A program made the position numbers and the translations under genes. A DNA stretch of 64,000 bases. It comes from Methanobacterium sp. UBA294. Lineage in GTDB: Archaea; Methanobacteriota; Methanobacteria; Methanobacteriales; Methanobacteriaceae. Shown one piece after another: positions 45,008 to 55,154 of this stretch. The stretch covers positions 92,146 to 156,145 of the forward strand of contig DACB01000008.1 of the NCBI GenBank assembly GCA_002494495.1, read 5' to 3'. The stretch's first letter is position 1; each line of letters begins with the position of its first letter. The notes below the pieces were generated by a model. The model saw nothing but the letters and a program-made list of their open reading frames with translations. It ran no database searches and was not told the origin of the DNA.

Positions 45008-45589
45008 TCACTGTTCTTTTTTTAAATCTTCAACAGTTTTCCCACTTAAAACAGACTCCGGTTGTTCTTTTAAGATATCTCTGTTATCACGGTGTAATTC
45101 TTTCATCTTAAAAAACAGCCAGAATTTTTTCCCTTCTTTACCTGTCCGGATGAGTGCATAGGCACCCTTGAGTTTTTCTCCTTCAAGAATGAACTCCACA
45201 CGCCCGTCCTCAATGGTCTTTTCTATGGGAATTTCATGACCATCATTCTCCTTTAAGTTACGATAAGTGCCAGTGTCCCAAACAATCATCGTCCCTGCTC
45301 CATAGTTTCCCTCAGGGATTGTTCCTTCAAAATCAATGTAATCAAGGGGGTGGTCCTCTGTGGGAATGGCCAACCTTTTCTGGGTATAATCAACCGACGG
45401 TCCCTTGGGAACGGCCCATGACTTTAAAACCCCCTCTACTTCCAGGCGAAAATCGTAATGGAGATTCCTGGCTTCATGTTTTTGTACCACGAACCTTGCT
45501 TTTTTAGAAATTTTCTCGCTGGTGTATGGCTCCGGGGTAACGTTGAAGTCACGTTTTTTCTTGTATTTGCTTAATTTATCTTCCACCAT
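45008..45589 (-). CDS. ligD: Stand-alone LigD 3'-phosphoesterase domain protein
   Basis: 193 residues consisting only of the LigD phosphoesterase domain, which trims 3'-phosphate or 3'-ribonucleotide ends before ligation. Active-site residues are visible: QKHEARNLHYDFRLE with two His, Asp and Arg, and TEDHPLDYIDFEGTIPEG with the third His. Bacterial LigD also has polymerase and ligase domains; none are fused or adjacent here. A role in repair of DNA ends is likely. The partner ligase is not in the window. Confidence 0.9.
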   Translation of the reverse strand: MVEDKLSKYKKKRDFNVTPEPYTSEKISKKARFVVQKHEARNLHYDFRLEVEGVLKSWAVPKGPSVDYTQKRLAIPTEDHPLDYIDFEGTIPEGNYGAGTMIVWDTGTYRNLKENDGHEIPIEKTIEDGRVEFILEGEKLKGAYALIRTGKEGKKFWLFFKMKELHRDNRDILKEQPESVLSGKTVEDLKKEQ

Positions 45590-45708
45590 GTTAGATAATA
45601 TGTAATTTGATTTAGAAAAATGATTGTAAAATTAGTAATTTATTTGAAAAATAATGGGATTAATAAAAAAATGAAATCCAATTAATAGGCAAATAAATGA
45701 GACCTCTA

Positions 45709-46371
45709 TTACATAGGCTTCTCACAGGTAATCATGAAAATGGTCCGATCGCCTATACTCTCTGATCGATCTGCAATCCTTTCCAGGAAACGTGCCACGA
45801 AAAGTAGATATACCATATAGTATATGGCATCTTTTTCCTCAAACATGCTTTTAGTAATGTCTTTAAGGGCCGTATCAAATAGATCATCTACCTTGTCATC
45901 GTCACGGTGGAGCCCCCTTGCAATTCCCATATCCTGATTTACAAAGGATGATATGCTCTTACTGATCATACTCTCAACGATGTCTGACATATGTGTGATA
46001 ACTTTCATAGGTTTTTCTGGTATCTTTTCATCCTTTATTTGACGAGCTACTTCAGCGATATTCGATGCCAAACCACCTATTCTATTATAATGGCTGCTAA
46101 CTTTTAATGACGCTTCAATAAATCGTAAATCCTTTGCTACGGGCTGTTCAGCGGCTATAATGCTCATAGCTTTATGTTCTAAGTTATAATTAAATTTATC
46201 CAGTTCATCACTGTAATCGAATACTTCATTAACTAAATCTTCGTCGTAGCTTTTGAAAGCTTCCATTGCTTTTCTATAGGACTTAAGAGTGGTTATACCC
46301 ATTCTTTCAACATCATCTCTTAATTCTTTCAATTTCTTTCTAAATCTTACTCGGGTAGGTCTATTCTCCAT
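45709..46371 (-). CDS. phoU: PhoU-type phosphate regulator
   Basis: 220 residues with two PhoU helical bundles ([26 protein letters not shown] and a second with [28 protein letters not shown] in parts) and [21 protein letters not shown], the family's metal-binding D/E pattern. PhoU restrains the Pst transporter when phosphate is ample. It is the last gene of the pst run, 65 bases behind pstB. Confidence 0.9.
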   Translation of the reverse strand: MENRPTRVRFRKKLKELRDDVERMGITTLKSYRKAMEAFKSYDEDLVNEVFDYSDELDKFNYNLEHKAMSIIAAEQPVAKDLRFIEASLKVSSHYNRIGGLASNIAEVARQIKDEKIPEKPMKVITHMSDIVESMISKSISSFVNQDMGIARGLHRDDDKVDDLFDTALKDITKSMFEEKDAIYYMVYLLFVARFLERIADRSESIGDRTIFMITCEKPM

Positions 46372-46436
46372 TTTTATAACCTCAATGGTTAGGATTATGT
46401 TTATTATTGGGGGTTTATATTAATTTCGTGTTCAGA

Positions 46437-47192
46437 TTATCCAAATCTACCAGTTATATAATCTTCAGTCCGTTTGTCACATGGTTCAATGAATATCTTA
46501 TCTGTGGGACCGTTTTCTATTATTTCACCATGTAAAAAGAATGCTGTATGTTTAGATACCCTTGTAGCCTGCTGCATGTTGTGGGTGACTATTATGATAG
46601 TATAATCTTTCTTCAATTTATGGATCAGGTCTTCTATTTTGGTGGTTGATATGGGATCTAATGCAGAACATGGTTCGTCCATGAGAATAACTTCTGGTTC
46701 TACGGCTATGGTCCTGGCAATACATAGTCGCTGTTGTTGCCCACCTGAAAGACCCATGGCAGATTTATCCAGTATATTTTTTACTTCATCCCATAATGCA
46801 GCTGATTTAAGGCTTTCTTCTACCTTCTCGGTTATCACCTCATTATCTGTTATCCCGTGAACTTTTAAGCCGTATGCTACGTTATCGAATATGGATTTAG
46901 GAAATGGGTTTGGTTTCTGAAAAACCATTCCCACTCTTTTTCTAAGTTCGACCACATCTACTTTAGGATCGTATATGTCCTTTCCATCCAGAAGCACATC
47001 TCCATCCATTTTAAAAGTATCTATTAGATCGTTCATCCGGTTAAGTGTGCGTATGAAGGTTGATTTACCGCAGCCAGAAGGCCCTATCAGAGCAGTTACC
47101 ATATTTTTATGTATTTTCAGACTTACATTTTTTAGAATGTGTAATTCATCAAAGTAAACATTTAAATCCTTAACTTCTATCCTATATTCCAT
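46437..47192 (-). CDS. pstB: Phosphate ABC transporter ATPase PstB
   Basis: 251 residues. Walker [21 protein letters not shown] signature [16 protein letters not shown], Walker [14 protein letters not shown] and switch His in [33 protein letters not shown] is characteristic of PstB. The gene ends 65 bases before phoU and starts one base behind pstA. Confidence 0.95.
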   Translation of the reverse strand: MEYRIEVKDLNVYFDELHILKNVSLKIHKNMVTALIGPSGCGKSTFIRTLNRMNDLIDTFKMDGDVLLDGKDIYDPKVDVVELRKRVGMVFQKPNPFPKSIFDNVAYGLKVHGITDNEVITEKVEESLKSAALWDEVKNILDKSAMGLSGGQQQRLCIARTIAVEPEVILMDEPCSALDPISTTKIEDLIHKLKKDYTIIIVTHNMQQATRVSKHTAFFLHGEIIENGPTDKIFIEPCDKRTEDYITGRFG

Positions 47193-47193
47193 G

Positions 47194-48042
47194 TTATCGC
47201 CCCATCATCTTCTTTGAATATCTATCTACCAGGGTATTGGTTACTACGGTTATTATGATGATTATAATGACAAGTACAGCGGCTGTTCCATATGCATTTT
47301 CTAAGGAAATACCCTCTGTGGCTAAAATATAAAGATGTAAAGGTAAAGGCCGGGCCGGGTCAAATATTGATATTGGTATGGCTAATGCTGCTCCTACTGT
47401 ATATAATATGGCAGCAGCCTCTGCAATTGCCCTGCCCATTCCCAGAATAATCCCTGTGGTTATGCCAGGCAAAGCAGCAGGTAACACTACTCTATTTATT
47501 GTTTGCCATTTGGTGGCTCCCAGTGCCAGGCTTCCTTCAGAGTATGATTTGTTAATTGACTCAATTGATACTTCAGAAGTCGCTAATATAGTGGGGAGGG
47601 CCATCAATGCCAGGGTAAGTCCACCGGAAAGTACACTCCATCCCATATCCAGGTATATTACGAAGAATGCCAGCCCAAACAGTCCAAAGATTATTGATGG
47701 TATGGATGATAAGGTTTCTGCTCCAAATCTTATGGCTGCAACCAGCTTACCTTCACTGGCATACTCTGACAGATAAATTGCTGCTCCCATACTCAGTGGT
47801 GTGGCTACAAGGAGGGCTATTAAAGTCACATAGGCTGAGGATATTATCATGGGGAATATTCCACCTTCCCTTCCAGAGTCTATCGGATCACCAAATATAA
47901 ACTCCAGATTCAGAACAGGCATTCCCTTGAGTATTACATAGCCAATGATCACCAGCAAGATTAAGATGGTAATTATCCCGGATATCCAAAAGATTAACTT
48001 CATAACCTTCTGGGCAATTTTTGGAGATATTATACGATGCAA
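47194..48042 (-). CDS. pstA: Phosphate ABC transporter permease PstA
   Basis: 282 residues with six membrane helices and the permease loop [32 protein letters not shown] in its parts (EAA motif). [17 protein letters not shown] is typical of PstA. The start is TTG at 48042 with AGGAGGATC upstream. It works with PstC. Confidence 0.93.
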   Translation of the reverse strand: MHRIISPKIAQKVMKLIFWISGIITILILLVIIGYVILKGMPVLNLEFIFGDPIDSGREGGIFPMIISSAYVTLIALLVATPLSMGAAIYLSEYASEGKLVAAIRFGAETLSSIPSIIFGLFGLAFFVIYLDMGWSVLSGGLTLALMALPTILATSEVSIESINKSYSEGSLALGATKWQTINRVVLPAALPGITTGIILGMGRAIAEAAAILYTVGAALAIPISIFDPARPLPLHLYILATEGISLENAYGTAAVLVIIIIIITVVTNTLVDRYSKKMMGR

Positions 48043-48106
48043 TTTTAGATCCTCCTGGCTATAATCTTTGTTTTTAATTTGGCAATCATTGCTATCCTAA
48101 TTGAAA

Positions 48107-48982
48107 TCATAGATATCCCCCTCCCACTGTAACCTTCTTTTTATAGTGGAAGTAGTTGGCAATGACTAAAAGTACCAGTATCATGAATATTAATACTATG
48201 CCGGTGGCAAAGAGTGCATTATAATGTATTCCTGTTGCATATCCCATTTCTATAGCTATGTTTGATGTTAATGCCCTGACTGGATCGAATATTGAACTAG
48301 GTATCTGGACCACATTACCAGCAACCATAATTATGGCCAGGGTTTCTCCTATAGCCCGGCCCATCCCCAATATTATAGAGGTTATTATTCCAGGAATAGC
48401 GGCAGGGAATAGCACATTTTTTATAGTCTGCCAGTGAGTTGCTCCCAGTGCCATGGATGCTTCTTTATATTCACTGGGAACTGATTTAATTGCATCTTCT
48501 GATACGCTGACTATTATGGGTAAGATCATAACGGTTAAGATGATTGATGCAGTAAACATAGAGAATCCTGTACCTCCAAACTGTACCCTCATGAATGGTA
48601 CCAGTACTATCAATCCGAAAAACCCATATACCACTGAGGGGATACCGGAAAGGGTCTGTATGGTTGGTCTTAGTATTTTACGCATTTGTTTAGGTGCTAT
48701 TTCTGCCATGAAGATAGCACAGAAGATACCCAGGGGTATGGCCATTAATAATGAAAGTCCGGTTATGGCCAGTGAACCGATGATCATGGGGAAAATACCA
48801 TAGAGATCATTTGAAGGACTCCATTCCATGCCAAATAGGAAGTCGAAAAATCCGATATTTAATATAGCGGGGTAACCCTCCCAGAAAATGAATACAATGA
48901 TGAGTAATATTATAACTACGGAGGATATTGCTGTTATAAACAATCCTTTTTCTATTAGATATTCATCGATGTTTTTCGGCAT
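48107..48982 (-). CDS. pstC: Phosphate ABC transporter permease PstC
   Basis: 291 residues with six membrane helices; EAA loop [24 protein letters not shown] and [18 protein letters not shown] are typical of PstC. A 64-base gap leads to pstA. ATG at 48982 has GAGGTAAAAT in front. Confidence 0.93.
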   Translation of the reverse strand: MPKNIDEYLIEKGLFITAISSVVIILLIIVFIFWEGYPAILNIGFFDFLFGMEWSPSNDLYGIFPMIIGSLAITGLSLLMAIPLGIFCAIFMAEIAPKQMRKILRPTIQTLSGIPSVVYGFFGLIVLVPFMRVQFGGTGFSMFTASIILTVMILPIIVSVSEDAIKSVPSEYKEASMALGATHWQTIKNVLFPAAIPGIITSIILGMGRAIGETLAIIMVAGNVVQIPSSIFDPVRALTSNIAIEMGYATGIHYNALFATGIVLIFMILVLLVIANYFHYKKKVTVGGGYL

Positions 48983-49062
48983 ATTTTACCTCGGTAAATT
49001 CGAATTTTTGAATCTCTAAATGAATGTATCTAAATAAACTGTAATATTATTAAAAGGATAAG

Positions 49063-49875
49063 TTAAGGCACGGCCGGTACTACTTTCTCGGATCTAACAA
49101 TATTCTGTCCTTCGGGACTTAAACAGAAATTTATGAAATCTAAGACAACATCATCTTTGATTCCTTTAGTGATGAACAGGAATGGATTTTGTATGGCGTA
49201 TAAACCATCGGATATTGTTTCTTCTGTAGGATACACTCCATCTACTTTCAACGCTTTCATATCTCCCTTAAACCCAGTTATTGACATGTAACCAATTGCA
49301 TTGGGATCACCTTTAACTGCCTGGGCCACTGATTCAGTGGAGGTTAATACCACAGCATCTGCTCTCATTTTATCTTCACCCAGGATGATATTTTGAAATA
49401 CACTTCGTGTACCTGAACCGTCTTCTCTGGTAATCACGTTAATTTCACCATCATTTCCACCCACATCTTTCCAGTTGGTAATTTTACCAGCGTAAATATC
49501 ACTGATCTGGGATTTGCTTAAATCTTCCACTGGATTTTCAGGACTTACCACAACCACAATACCATCCTTAGCAATTATATAAATGTTTAATCCCTCTGAT
49601 TCTTGAGAGTTAAGTTCTTTAGAACTGGTTCCTATATCAATTATTCCCTGTGAGACACTCCGTATTCCCAAACCGGATCCTCCGCCCTGCACGTTAATTT
49701 TAACATTAGGATGTTTTTCCATATATGCCTGGGCTAATTTATCTGCCACAGGTTGTACAGATGTTGAACCAGCTATTTCAATTCTATCATACTTACTTTC
49801 AGCGGTTAGATTGATGTAAGCACCGATTACTATGATGAGTGTGATGATTAAAGTTAGCCGATATTTCATGCGCAT
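49063..49875 (-). CDS. pstS: Phosphate-binding protein PstS (first copy next to pstC)
   Basis: 270 residues: an N-terminal membrane anchor without lipobox Cys ([17 protein letters not shown]), then [25 protein letters not shown] and [21 protein letters not shown], and [12 protein letters not shown], all phosphate-binding loops of the family. It ends 80 bases before pstC. Its own short upstream region carries GGTGA and a TATA-like TTTAAATATTG, so separate expression is possible. Confidence 0.92.
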   Translation of the reverse strand: MRMKYRLTLIITLIIVIGAYINLTAESKYDRIEIAGSTSVQPVADKLAQAYMEKHPNVKINVQGGGSGLGIRSVSQGIIDIGTSSKELNSQESEGLNIYIIAKDGIVVVVSPENPVEDLSKSQISDIYAGKITNWKDVGGNDGEINVITREDGSGTRSVFQNIILGEDKMRADAVVLTSTESVAQAVKGDPNAIGYMSITGFKGDMKALKVDGVYPTEETISDGLYAIQNPFLFITKGIKDDVVLDFINFCLSPEGQNIVRSEKVVPAVP

Positions 49876-50100
49876 TTTTATTCACCGTTGAGAATAATAC
49901 TTATTACCAATATTTAAATCTACACGGTGAATAGCAACTTATAATTTGAATCTTGAATTTACTCTTTTTTAATTACTTAATTTGACATTAAAATTTTTTG
50001 TATAATTAAAAATTAATTAAGAGGGGTTAAAAATTAAATTAACCCCTTTATACTCAAGTTTTAACCATTATTTACATGTTAAATTTTTGAGTTTCTTTAT

Positions 50101-50925
50101 TTATTTTACAGGTACTGCACCCGTTTCTTTAATGATCTCCTGTCCTTCAGCACTTAAAACCCAGTTAATGAAGTCAAGTGTTGCACCTTCAGCATCTCCT
50201 TTGGTTAAAAACAGGAATGGCCTCTGGATTTTGTAGGTACCATCTAATATAGTTTCATTTGAAGGAGAGACTCCGTCTACTTGGAGTGCTTTGATATCAT
50301 CACTTAAATCTGCAAGGGAGATATATCCGATGGCGTTTGGGTCTCCTTTGACTGACTGTTTAACTGCTTCAGTTGAACTCTGTACTACAGCGGTTTTCAA
50401 TATTGGTGTTCCTTCTTTGCCGCCCATGACTATACTTATGAAGGCATCTCTGGTACCAGAACCATCTTCTCTGGTTATGACATTTATGGTTGCACTTACT
50501 CCATCAACTGCGTCCCAGTTAGTTATGTTTCCGCCAAATATTTCTTTAGCTTGTTCAGTGGTCAGATCATTTACAGAATTTTCGTTGTTTGCAGCTATTA
50601 CGATACCATCTTTGGCTATCTCATATGATGTTATGCCTGCTGTTTCGTCATCTTTAAGTTCGGATGAGTAGGTGCCGATATCAGCAGTACCATCACCAAT
50701 ACTTTTAAGGCCTACTGATGAACCTCCGCCTTGAACTGTTATCTTCACGTTGGGATGTTTTTCCATGTATTTTTCTGCTAATTTTTCAGCCACTGGTTGT
50801 ACTGAAGTTGATCCAGCAATGGTTATCTTCTCTTCTTCAGTGCTGCTACCTCCGGCAAAGGCCAGATAAGCACCGACAATTACGATAAGTAATACTATTA
50901 CACCAATTATGTATTTTGTGTCCAT
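50101..50925 (-). CDS. pstS: Phosphate-binding protein PstS (second copy, promoter-proximal)
   Basis: 274 residues, clearly a paralog of the next gene: anchor helix [62 protein letters not shown] and [11 protein letters not shown]. No lipobox Cys. ATG at 50925 stands three bases behind GAGGTGAT. It is the first gene of the pst run behind a palindromic site (50977-50996). The two copies probably differ in affinity or expression. Confidence 0.92.
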   Translation of the reverse strand: MDTKYIIGVIVLLIVIVGAYLAFAGGSSTEEEKITIAGSTSVQPVAEKLAEKYMEKHPNVKITVQGGGSSVGLKSIGDGTADIGTYSSELKDDETAGITSYEIAKDGIVIAANNENSVNDLTTEQAKEIFGGNITNWDAVDGVSATINVITREDGSGTRDAFISIVMGGKEGTPILKTAVVQSSTEAVKQSVKGDPNAIGYISLADLSDDIKALQVDGVSPSNETILDGTYKIQRPFLFLTKGDAEGATLDFINWVLSAEGQEIIKETGAVPVK

Positions 50926-50976
50926 TAAATCACCTCAATTTTTAGCTTAATCAAGGACATATTTAAAGATTACTAT

Positions 50977-50996
50977 TTGTGAAATATATTACACAA
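50977..50996 (-). promoter_or_regulatory. 20-bp near-perfect palindrome over the pst TATA region
   Basis: TTGTGAAATATATTACACAA (plus strand) is an inverted repeat with arms TTGTG/CACAA and a self-complementary AATATATT core; one base pair breaks the symmetry. The core is also a TATA box, 60-70 bases before the pstS ATG. A third half site (GTGAAAT) lies at 51000-51006. A protein bound here would block transcription factor access, so phosphate repression by the adjacent HTH-PhoU protein is a good candidate. Confidence 0.5.
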
Positions 50997-51006
50997 TAAG
51001 TGAAAT

Positions 51007-51319
51007 AATTTTTATAAATATAGGAGTTTTTTTTAAAAATAATCTAATTGTACTTAATTTGTGATCTAAATAAGTCTAAAAGGAACTAAAAATAGGTCTG
51101 GCCCATTTAACAACCTAAGTAAAGAAGAAAAAATTATTCCTAAAAAGTGATCAAAATAGGTCAAAATGAAAATAAATTTATAAAAATGAATTAAAAAGAA
51201 ATATTCAAAGGCAAAAAGAACAATAATTTTAAAATTTTGAATTAAAAAGAATTTTTAAAAGTTCAAAAAAAAGGAAAAATGATTTTAAAAATTGAATAAA
51301 ATATAATAACTTAACACAT
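51007..51319. other. Spacer of about 310 bases without gene
   Basis: Very A-rich on the plus strand, between the pst promoter and the 3' end of the HTH-PhoU gene. T runs on the minus strand can end the regulator's transcript. No frame or RNA recognised. Confidence 0.5.
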
Positions 51320-52213
51320 TTAACGACGCCTGAAACGCTCTGGGGTGGTGGTTCTGGGTATGTTGCGGTAAAATTCACCGGCAGAGTCCACTATCTCCAC
51401 AGATATATCACCAATCCTTTCAAATGCCTTCACCACTCGTGATAGGGACAGGTAGTATGTTGAACGGTCTTTATCCATATCATCATCAGCCATCTGGATG
51501 GCGATGTTATTTAAGGCCTTCTTCTGTAAAGCGTGAATTCTTTCCTCGTAGTCCATGATCTTATCCTTATATTCCATCTCCTCATTAAGAAATGCTTCCA
51601 TGGAGTAGTTAACCATTTTCCTTGAGGTTTTAAACATGGATTGTAAGGTCTCCAGCATTTCCTTATCAACTTCATAACTACCACTAATAACGAAATTGGC
51701 CATCTGGGCAGTGTGATCAGCAATACGCTCCAGATCAAAGGCAACCTCGCCAAAGATCATGGTCTTACTGAACTCAGAATATGGGTTAATTGATATGACA
51801 GTATCAACAGAAGCACGGATTTTTTCATGCATATTATTGGTTGTAAAATCCATTTCAAGAGCTTCATTTGCTAATTCTTTATTATAATTAAGGAATGCTT
51901 CAAAGGATTTATCAAACTGCTCACAGACTTGTTCAGCCATATTTTTAAGCATTTCCTTTATCAGAAAGCTACCAGCGTGTTCCCTTGATGTTGGTTCTTC
52001 ATTGAACATCTCTGAAAACTCATCGAACTTCTTTAAATCCAGTATGTAAGCCCTTTTCACTACACCCCTCTTTACTAAAGGTTGGAGAAGTTTAGTAACA
52101 TACCGGCGGGTTAATCCTAATTTTTCAGCAATTTCATCTTGTGTGGAGGGATTTTCATAGAGAATAACATCCAACACAGCCTTTAAGGTACTATTTTTTC
52201 TTTTACTGCTCAT
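51320..52213 (-). CDS. PhoU-domain transcriptional regulator with N-terminal winged helix
   Basis: 297 residues. Residues 1-65 form a winged helix-turn-helix (NPSTQDEIAEKLGLTRRYVTKLLQPLVKRGVVKR). The rest holds two PhoU-like helical bundles (FLNYNKELANEALEMDF, EVAFDLERIADHTAQMANFV, RVVKAFERIGDISVEIVD) with the metal-binding Glu/Asp pattern. The fusion of DNA-binding and phosphate-signal domain, directly upstream of pst, makes it the probable regulator of this locus, replacing a bacterial PhoB/PhoR pair. The target site may be the palindrome at 50977. Confidence 0.85.
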   Translation of the reverse strand: MSSKRKNSTLKAVLDVILYENPSTQDEIAEKLGLTRRYVTKLLQPLVKRGVVKRAYILDLKKFDEFSEMFNEEPTSREHAGSFLIKEMLKNMAEQVCEQFDKSFEAFLNYNKELANEALEMDFTTNNMHEKIRASVDTVISINPYSEFSKTMIFGEVAFDLERIADHTAQMANFVISGSYEVDKEMLETLQSMFKTSRKMVNYSMEAFLNEEMEYKDKIMDYEERIHALQKKALNNIAIQMADDDMDKDRSTYYLSLSRVVKAFERIGDISVEIVDSAGEFYRNIPRTTTPERFRRR

Positions 52214-52334
52214 CTAGATCAACCCGGTAAGACATTTTTAGAATTTTTTTGGAGATATTTATTCTTTGGTTTTTATTCTCTGGTGCTGAATTTTCCCTTG
52301 TACCTGAATTTTCCCTGTATTCAAAATATAAATT

Positions 52335-52967
52335 TCATTCATCAATTTTTTGGGCATCTTTTTCATCCTTATTATAATATAGTTGAACTAAATCCCTGGC
52401 TATGGCAACAACCACAAAGGCTATAGCGGCGATAATTACCAGGGAAACTATTTCATTCACCTGGTAGTACAGTGGTGCGTATAACTGTGCTATAGGTGTG
52501 TTTACATCCACAAATCCCACCAGAAACTTCACCACACCCACAGCCACCAGGATATATCCATATGATTTGTCGATATTATAGTGTTGAATGTTTGGATAGA
52601 AACCTTGAATAATAGGAAGTAAACCCATTACAATTAAACTGCCGCCCATTAATTTAAAGAGGTTGTTACCGGTGGCACTTTCCAGGGTGAAAAATATCTC
52701 CCAGGAGCCATGGTAAACGCTCGAAAGCAGATATATCACTTCTATTATGAGTATAACAATCAATGGAAAAATATAAAAGATTTCCCGCTCTATTTTCTGG
52801 GTTTTAACATTTTCCACAGAATCCTTAATAAAATGGGACATTAACTGGTACAGCATGGAACCTAGTACCGCCCCTATAACTGTACCACCTAAACCAAGTT
52901 TAGATGTGGTGTAAGCCACTATAGCAGTTATCAAACCTGCCATTAAAATATCTAAAGTCTTTGACAT
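52335..52967 (-). CDS. Multi-spanning membrane protein of unknown function
   Basis: 210 residues with about five to six hydrophobic helices (LMAGLITAIVAYTTSK, IFPLIVILIIEVIYLL, GGSLIVMGLLPIIQGF, YGYILVAVGVVKFLVGFV, SLVIIAAIAFVVVAIA). A Gly-rich start (GLGGTVIGAVLGSML) resembles membrane proteins with small-residue packing. No transporter motif recognised. It lies upstream of the HTH-PhoU gene on the same strand (120 bases), so a link with phosphate is possible but only by position. Confidence 0.6.
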   Translation of the reverse strand: MSKTLDILMAGLITAIVAYTTSKLGLGGTVIGAVLGSMLYQLMSHFIKDSVENVKTQKIEREIFYIFPLIVILIIEVIYLLSSVYHGSWEIFFTLESATGNNLFKLMGGSLIVMGLLPIIQGFYPNIQHYNIDKSYGYILVAVGVVKFLVGFVDVNTPIAQLYAPLYYQVNEIVSLVIIAAIAFVVVAIARDLVQLYYNKDEKDAQKIDE

Positions 52968-53151
52968 TTTATCATCTTAAATTTAACAAATAATTCTTTT
53001 TAAATTAAAGTTTCTTATTGTTCTAAATTTGTTTATTATCATTTATTATTTCTCTTTGATCTAGTTTAAAAAAGATATAACGTTTGAAGTAGGATACTTA
53101 AAATAAACATAAAATCAAAATCATACCTATAAAATTGTTGCATAAAAATTA

Positions 53152-53224
53152 AGCCTCAGGGGGGATTCGAACCCCCGACCTATGCCTTACCAAGGCATCG
53201 CTCTACCGGCTGAGCCACTGAGGC
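53152..53224 (-). tRNA. tRNA-Thr (GGU anticodon)
   Basis: Acceptor arms GCCTCAG/CTGAGGC pair over 7 bp. The anticodon stem ATGCC/GGCAT holds loop TTGGTAA with anticodon GGT. The T arm GGGGGTTCGAATCCCCC is canonical. Discriminator is U and CCA is not encoded, as usual in archaeal tRNA-Thr. A TATA-like TTTATTAG lies about 25-30 bases upstream. Confidence 0.95.
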
Positions 53225-53416
53225 TAGAAGACTATCTTCTATTAGATGATCTAATAAATAATATTATCTATAAATAAGCAAAATTATTTTTCATTGAAAA
53301 TTATTTCTATTTTTTTAATTTTCTATTTTTTCATCAAAAATCATTTTTTAATAAATACTTATTATTTTGTTCCTGAAAATTTTATTAACCCTAAAACAGG
53401 TATAAGTTAATTTAAG

Positions 53417-53500
53417 TGCAGGGGATGGGATTCGAACCCACGTAGGCCTACGCCAGAGGATCTTAAGTCCACCCCCTTTGGCCAGCTCGGGCACCCCTGC
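53417..53500 (-). tRNA. tRNA-Leu (UAA anticodon), long variable arm
   Basis: Acceptor GCAGGGG/CCCCTGC pairs fully; discriminator A. The anticodon loop CTTAAGA gives TAA. A long variable arm (CTGGCGTAGGCCTACG region) marks a class II tRNA, and the T arm reads TGGGTTCGAATCCCA. No CCA encoded. No intron. Confidence 0.95.
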
Positions 53501-53705
53501 ATACATCGAACTTTGGGTTTACATAGTATATGAAGTTAACGGTGATTTAAATTATTGAACAATGAGCATTTATACCAGATATATTCAGTAATTCTCCTAA
53601 ATCTTTATCATAGCTTTAACAAGAATTAAATAATTAATTGATCCATATTATATTATTAGATTTGGGTATTTTTTAATTTTTTATAATAAGGAGTTATGAG
53701 ATTTA

Positions 53706-53885
53706 ATGGAATACCAACGCTATAACTGTGGTAATTGTGGTGCTTGTGTAGCGGTATGTCCCCAGCAAATACTGAAATTAAATGAAAATCAAGTAACCAA
53801 AGATCCTGGTTGTGATGAATGTGGTAATTGCACCATAGTATGTCCCTTGGGGGCCTTTACATGGAAGGTGGGCCATGAAGTATGA
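53706..53885 (+). CDS. Small 2[4Fe-4S] ferredoxin, partner of geranylgeranyl reductase
   Basis: 59 residues with two complete cluster motifs: CGNCGACVAVCP and CDECGNCTIVCP. ATG at 53706 stands behind AAGGAG (about 53689-53694). The geranylgeranyl reductase gene follows after 47 bases. In Methanosarcina a ferredoxin encoded next to this reductase was shown to supply electrons for lipid saturation, and the same gene pair is seen here. It is short enough to be missed by length cut-offs. Confidence 0.9.
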   Translation: MEYQRYNCGNCGACVAVCPQQILKLNENQVTKDPGCDECGNCTIVCPLGAFTWKVGHEV

Positions 53886-53932
53886 TCAACTCCTGAAGCA
53901 AATAAAATTTGGACTTTCCTGGAGGACCAGCC

Positions 53933-55111
53933 ATGAAATATGATGTAGTAGTGGTAGGTGGACGAATTGGTGGATCAATTGCATCCTTATATGCATCAAA
54001 AGATGATGCGGATGTCCTAATGATAGAGAAAAGACAGGAAATTGGCACACCTGTACAGTGTGCTGAGGGGACAACCCAGTCTATCTTTAAGATCCTTGAT
54101 ATGAAACCGGATAAAAGATATATCAATGCAGAAATTGATGGCGCAACTATCCATGCCCCGGACGGAAGGGCTATCGATTTAGCCGAGGTATCTTGTGAAA
54201 ACTTCTTGGACGGAACTGGCTATAAAGGTTACATCCTGGACAGAAAGGTTTTTGATAAACACCTGGCCATCCAGGCAGCCAAGGCAGGGGCAGAAATAAT
54301 GATGAAAACCACGGTAAAGGACCTTATAAGAAAAGATGGCAGAGTATGTGGAGTTGTGGCCGAACACCTGGGAGAGACTATGGAGATAAAGGCCGATGTT
54401 GTTATAGCCGCTGATGGAGTCGAGTCCAACATGGCCCGTCAGGCAGGGCTTACCAATCCAAACAAGCCCGGGAACATAGGGTCCTGTGCACAGTACGAAC
54501 TGTTTGGTTTAGATATAGATCCACACCAGCTGAACTTCTACTTCGGAAGGGAAATAGCCCCCGGCGGATATTTATGGATGTTCCCCAAGGGGGAAGACAC
54601 GGTTAACGTAGGTTTAGGGGTGAGGAGCACAAAAAAAACAGCATACCAGTATCTTAACCAGTTTATCTCCAGATTTAAAGGAACCACCCCTGTAGAACTT
54701 AACATTGGTGGAGTACCACTCTCTGGTCCAATTGATAAAACTTACACCGACGGACTCCTGGTGGTGGGTGATGCAGCAGGACATGTTGACCCTGTTACAG
54801 GGGGAGGAATTCATATCGCCGCATTCTGTGGTAAAACTGCTGGTCAGGTGGCAGCAGAAGCAGTTAAAAAAGAAAATACATCTGAAAGTGTTTTAAAAAG
54901 ATATGATGAGATATGGAGGGAAAAGTTCGGGAAAAACCTTGAAATATCCCTTAAATATCGAAATGCCGCTGATAAATTAACTGATAAAGATATGAATGCT
55001 CTCGCCGAATTTTTAGAAAAAAATAAGATAGAGAATTTATCAAAGATCTCTGCAATAAAGTTCCTGGGAAAACACCCCCATCTGCTGATGCTGATTAGAG
55101 ATTTATTATGA
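53933..55111 (+). CDS. Digeranylgeranylglycerophospholipid reductase
   Basis: About 392 residues. FAD-dependent reductase that saturates the isoprenoid chains of archaeal membrane lipids. Features: FAD motif VVVVGGRIGGSIASLYAS, CAEGTTQSIF with the conserved Cys region, YFGREIAPGGYLWMFPKG and VVGDAAGHVDPVTGGGIHIA. The start is ATG at 53933 behind GGAGGACCAG; an earlier in-frame start would cover this ribosome site. The ferredoxin upstream is its likely donor. Confidence 0.92.
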   Translation: MKYDVVVVGGRIGGSIASLYASKDDADVLMIEKRQEIGTPVQCAEGTTQSIFKILDMKPDKRYINAEIDGATIHAPDGRAIDLAEVSCENFLDGTGYKGYILDRKVFDKHLAIQAAKAGAEIMMKTTVKDLIRKDGRVCGVVAEHLGETMEIKADVVIAADGVESNMARQAGLTNPNKPGNIGSCAQYELFGLDIDPHQLNFYFGREIAPGGYLWMFPKGEDTVNVGLGVRSTKKTAYQYLNQFISRFKGTTPVELNIGGVPLSGPIDKTYTDGLLVVGDAAGHVDPVTGGGIHIAAFCGKTAGQVAAEAVKKENTSESVLKRYDEIWREKFGKNLEISLKYRNAADKLTDKDMNALAEFLEKNKIENLSKISAIKFLGKHPHLLMLIRDLL

Positions 55112-55154
55112 AATATTATAAATGAATGTTATTATTCTTAATAGAGGTCGTTTA

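Noticed and set aside
53152..53500. Integration site at the tRNA genes
   Set aside because: No repeated tRNA 3' end and no integrase gene is found next to either tRNA.
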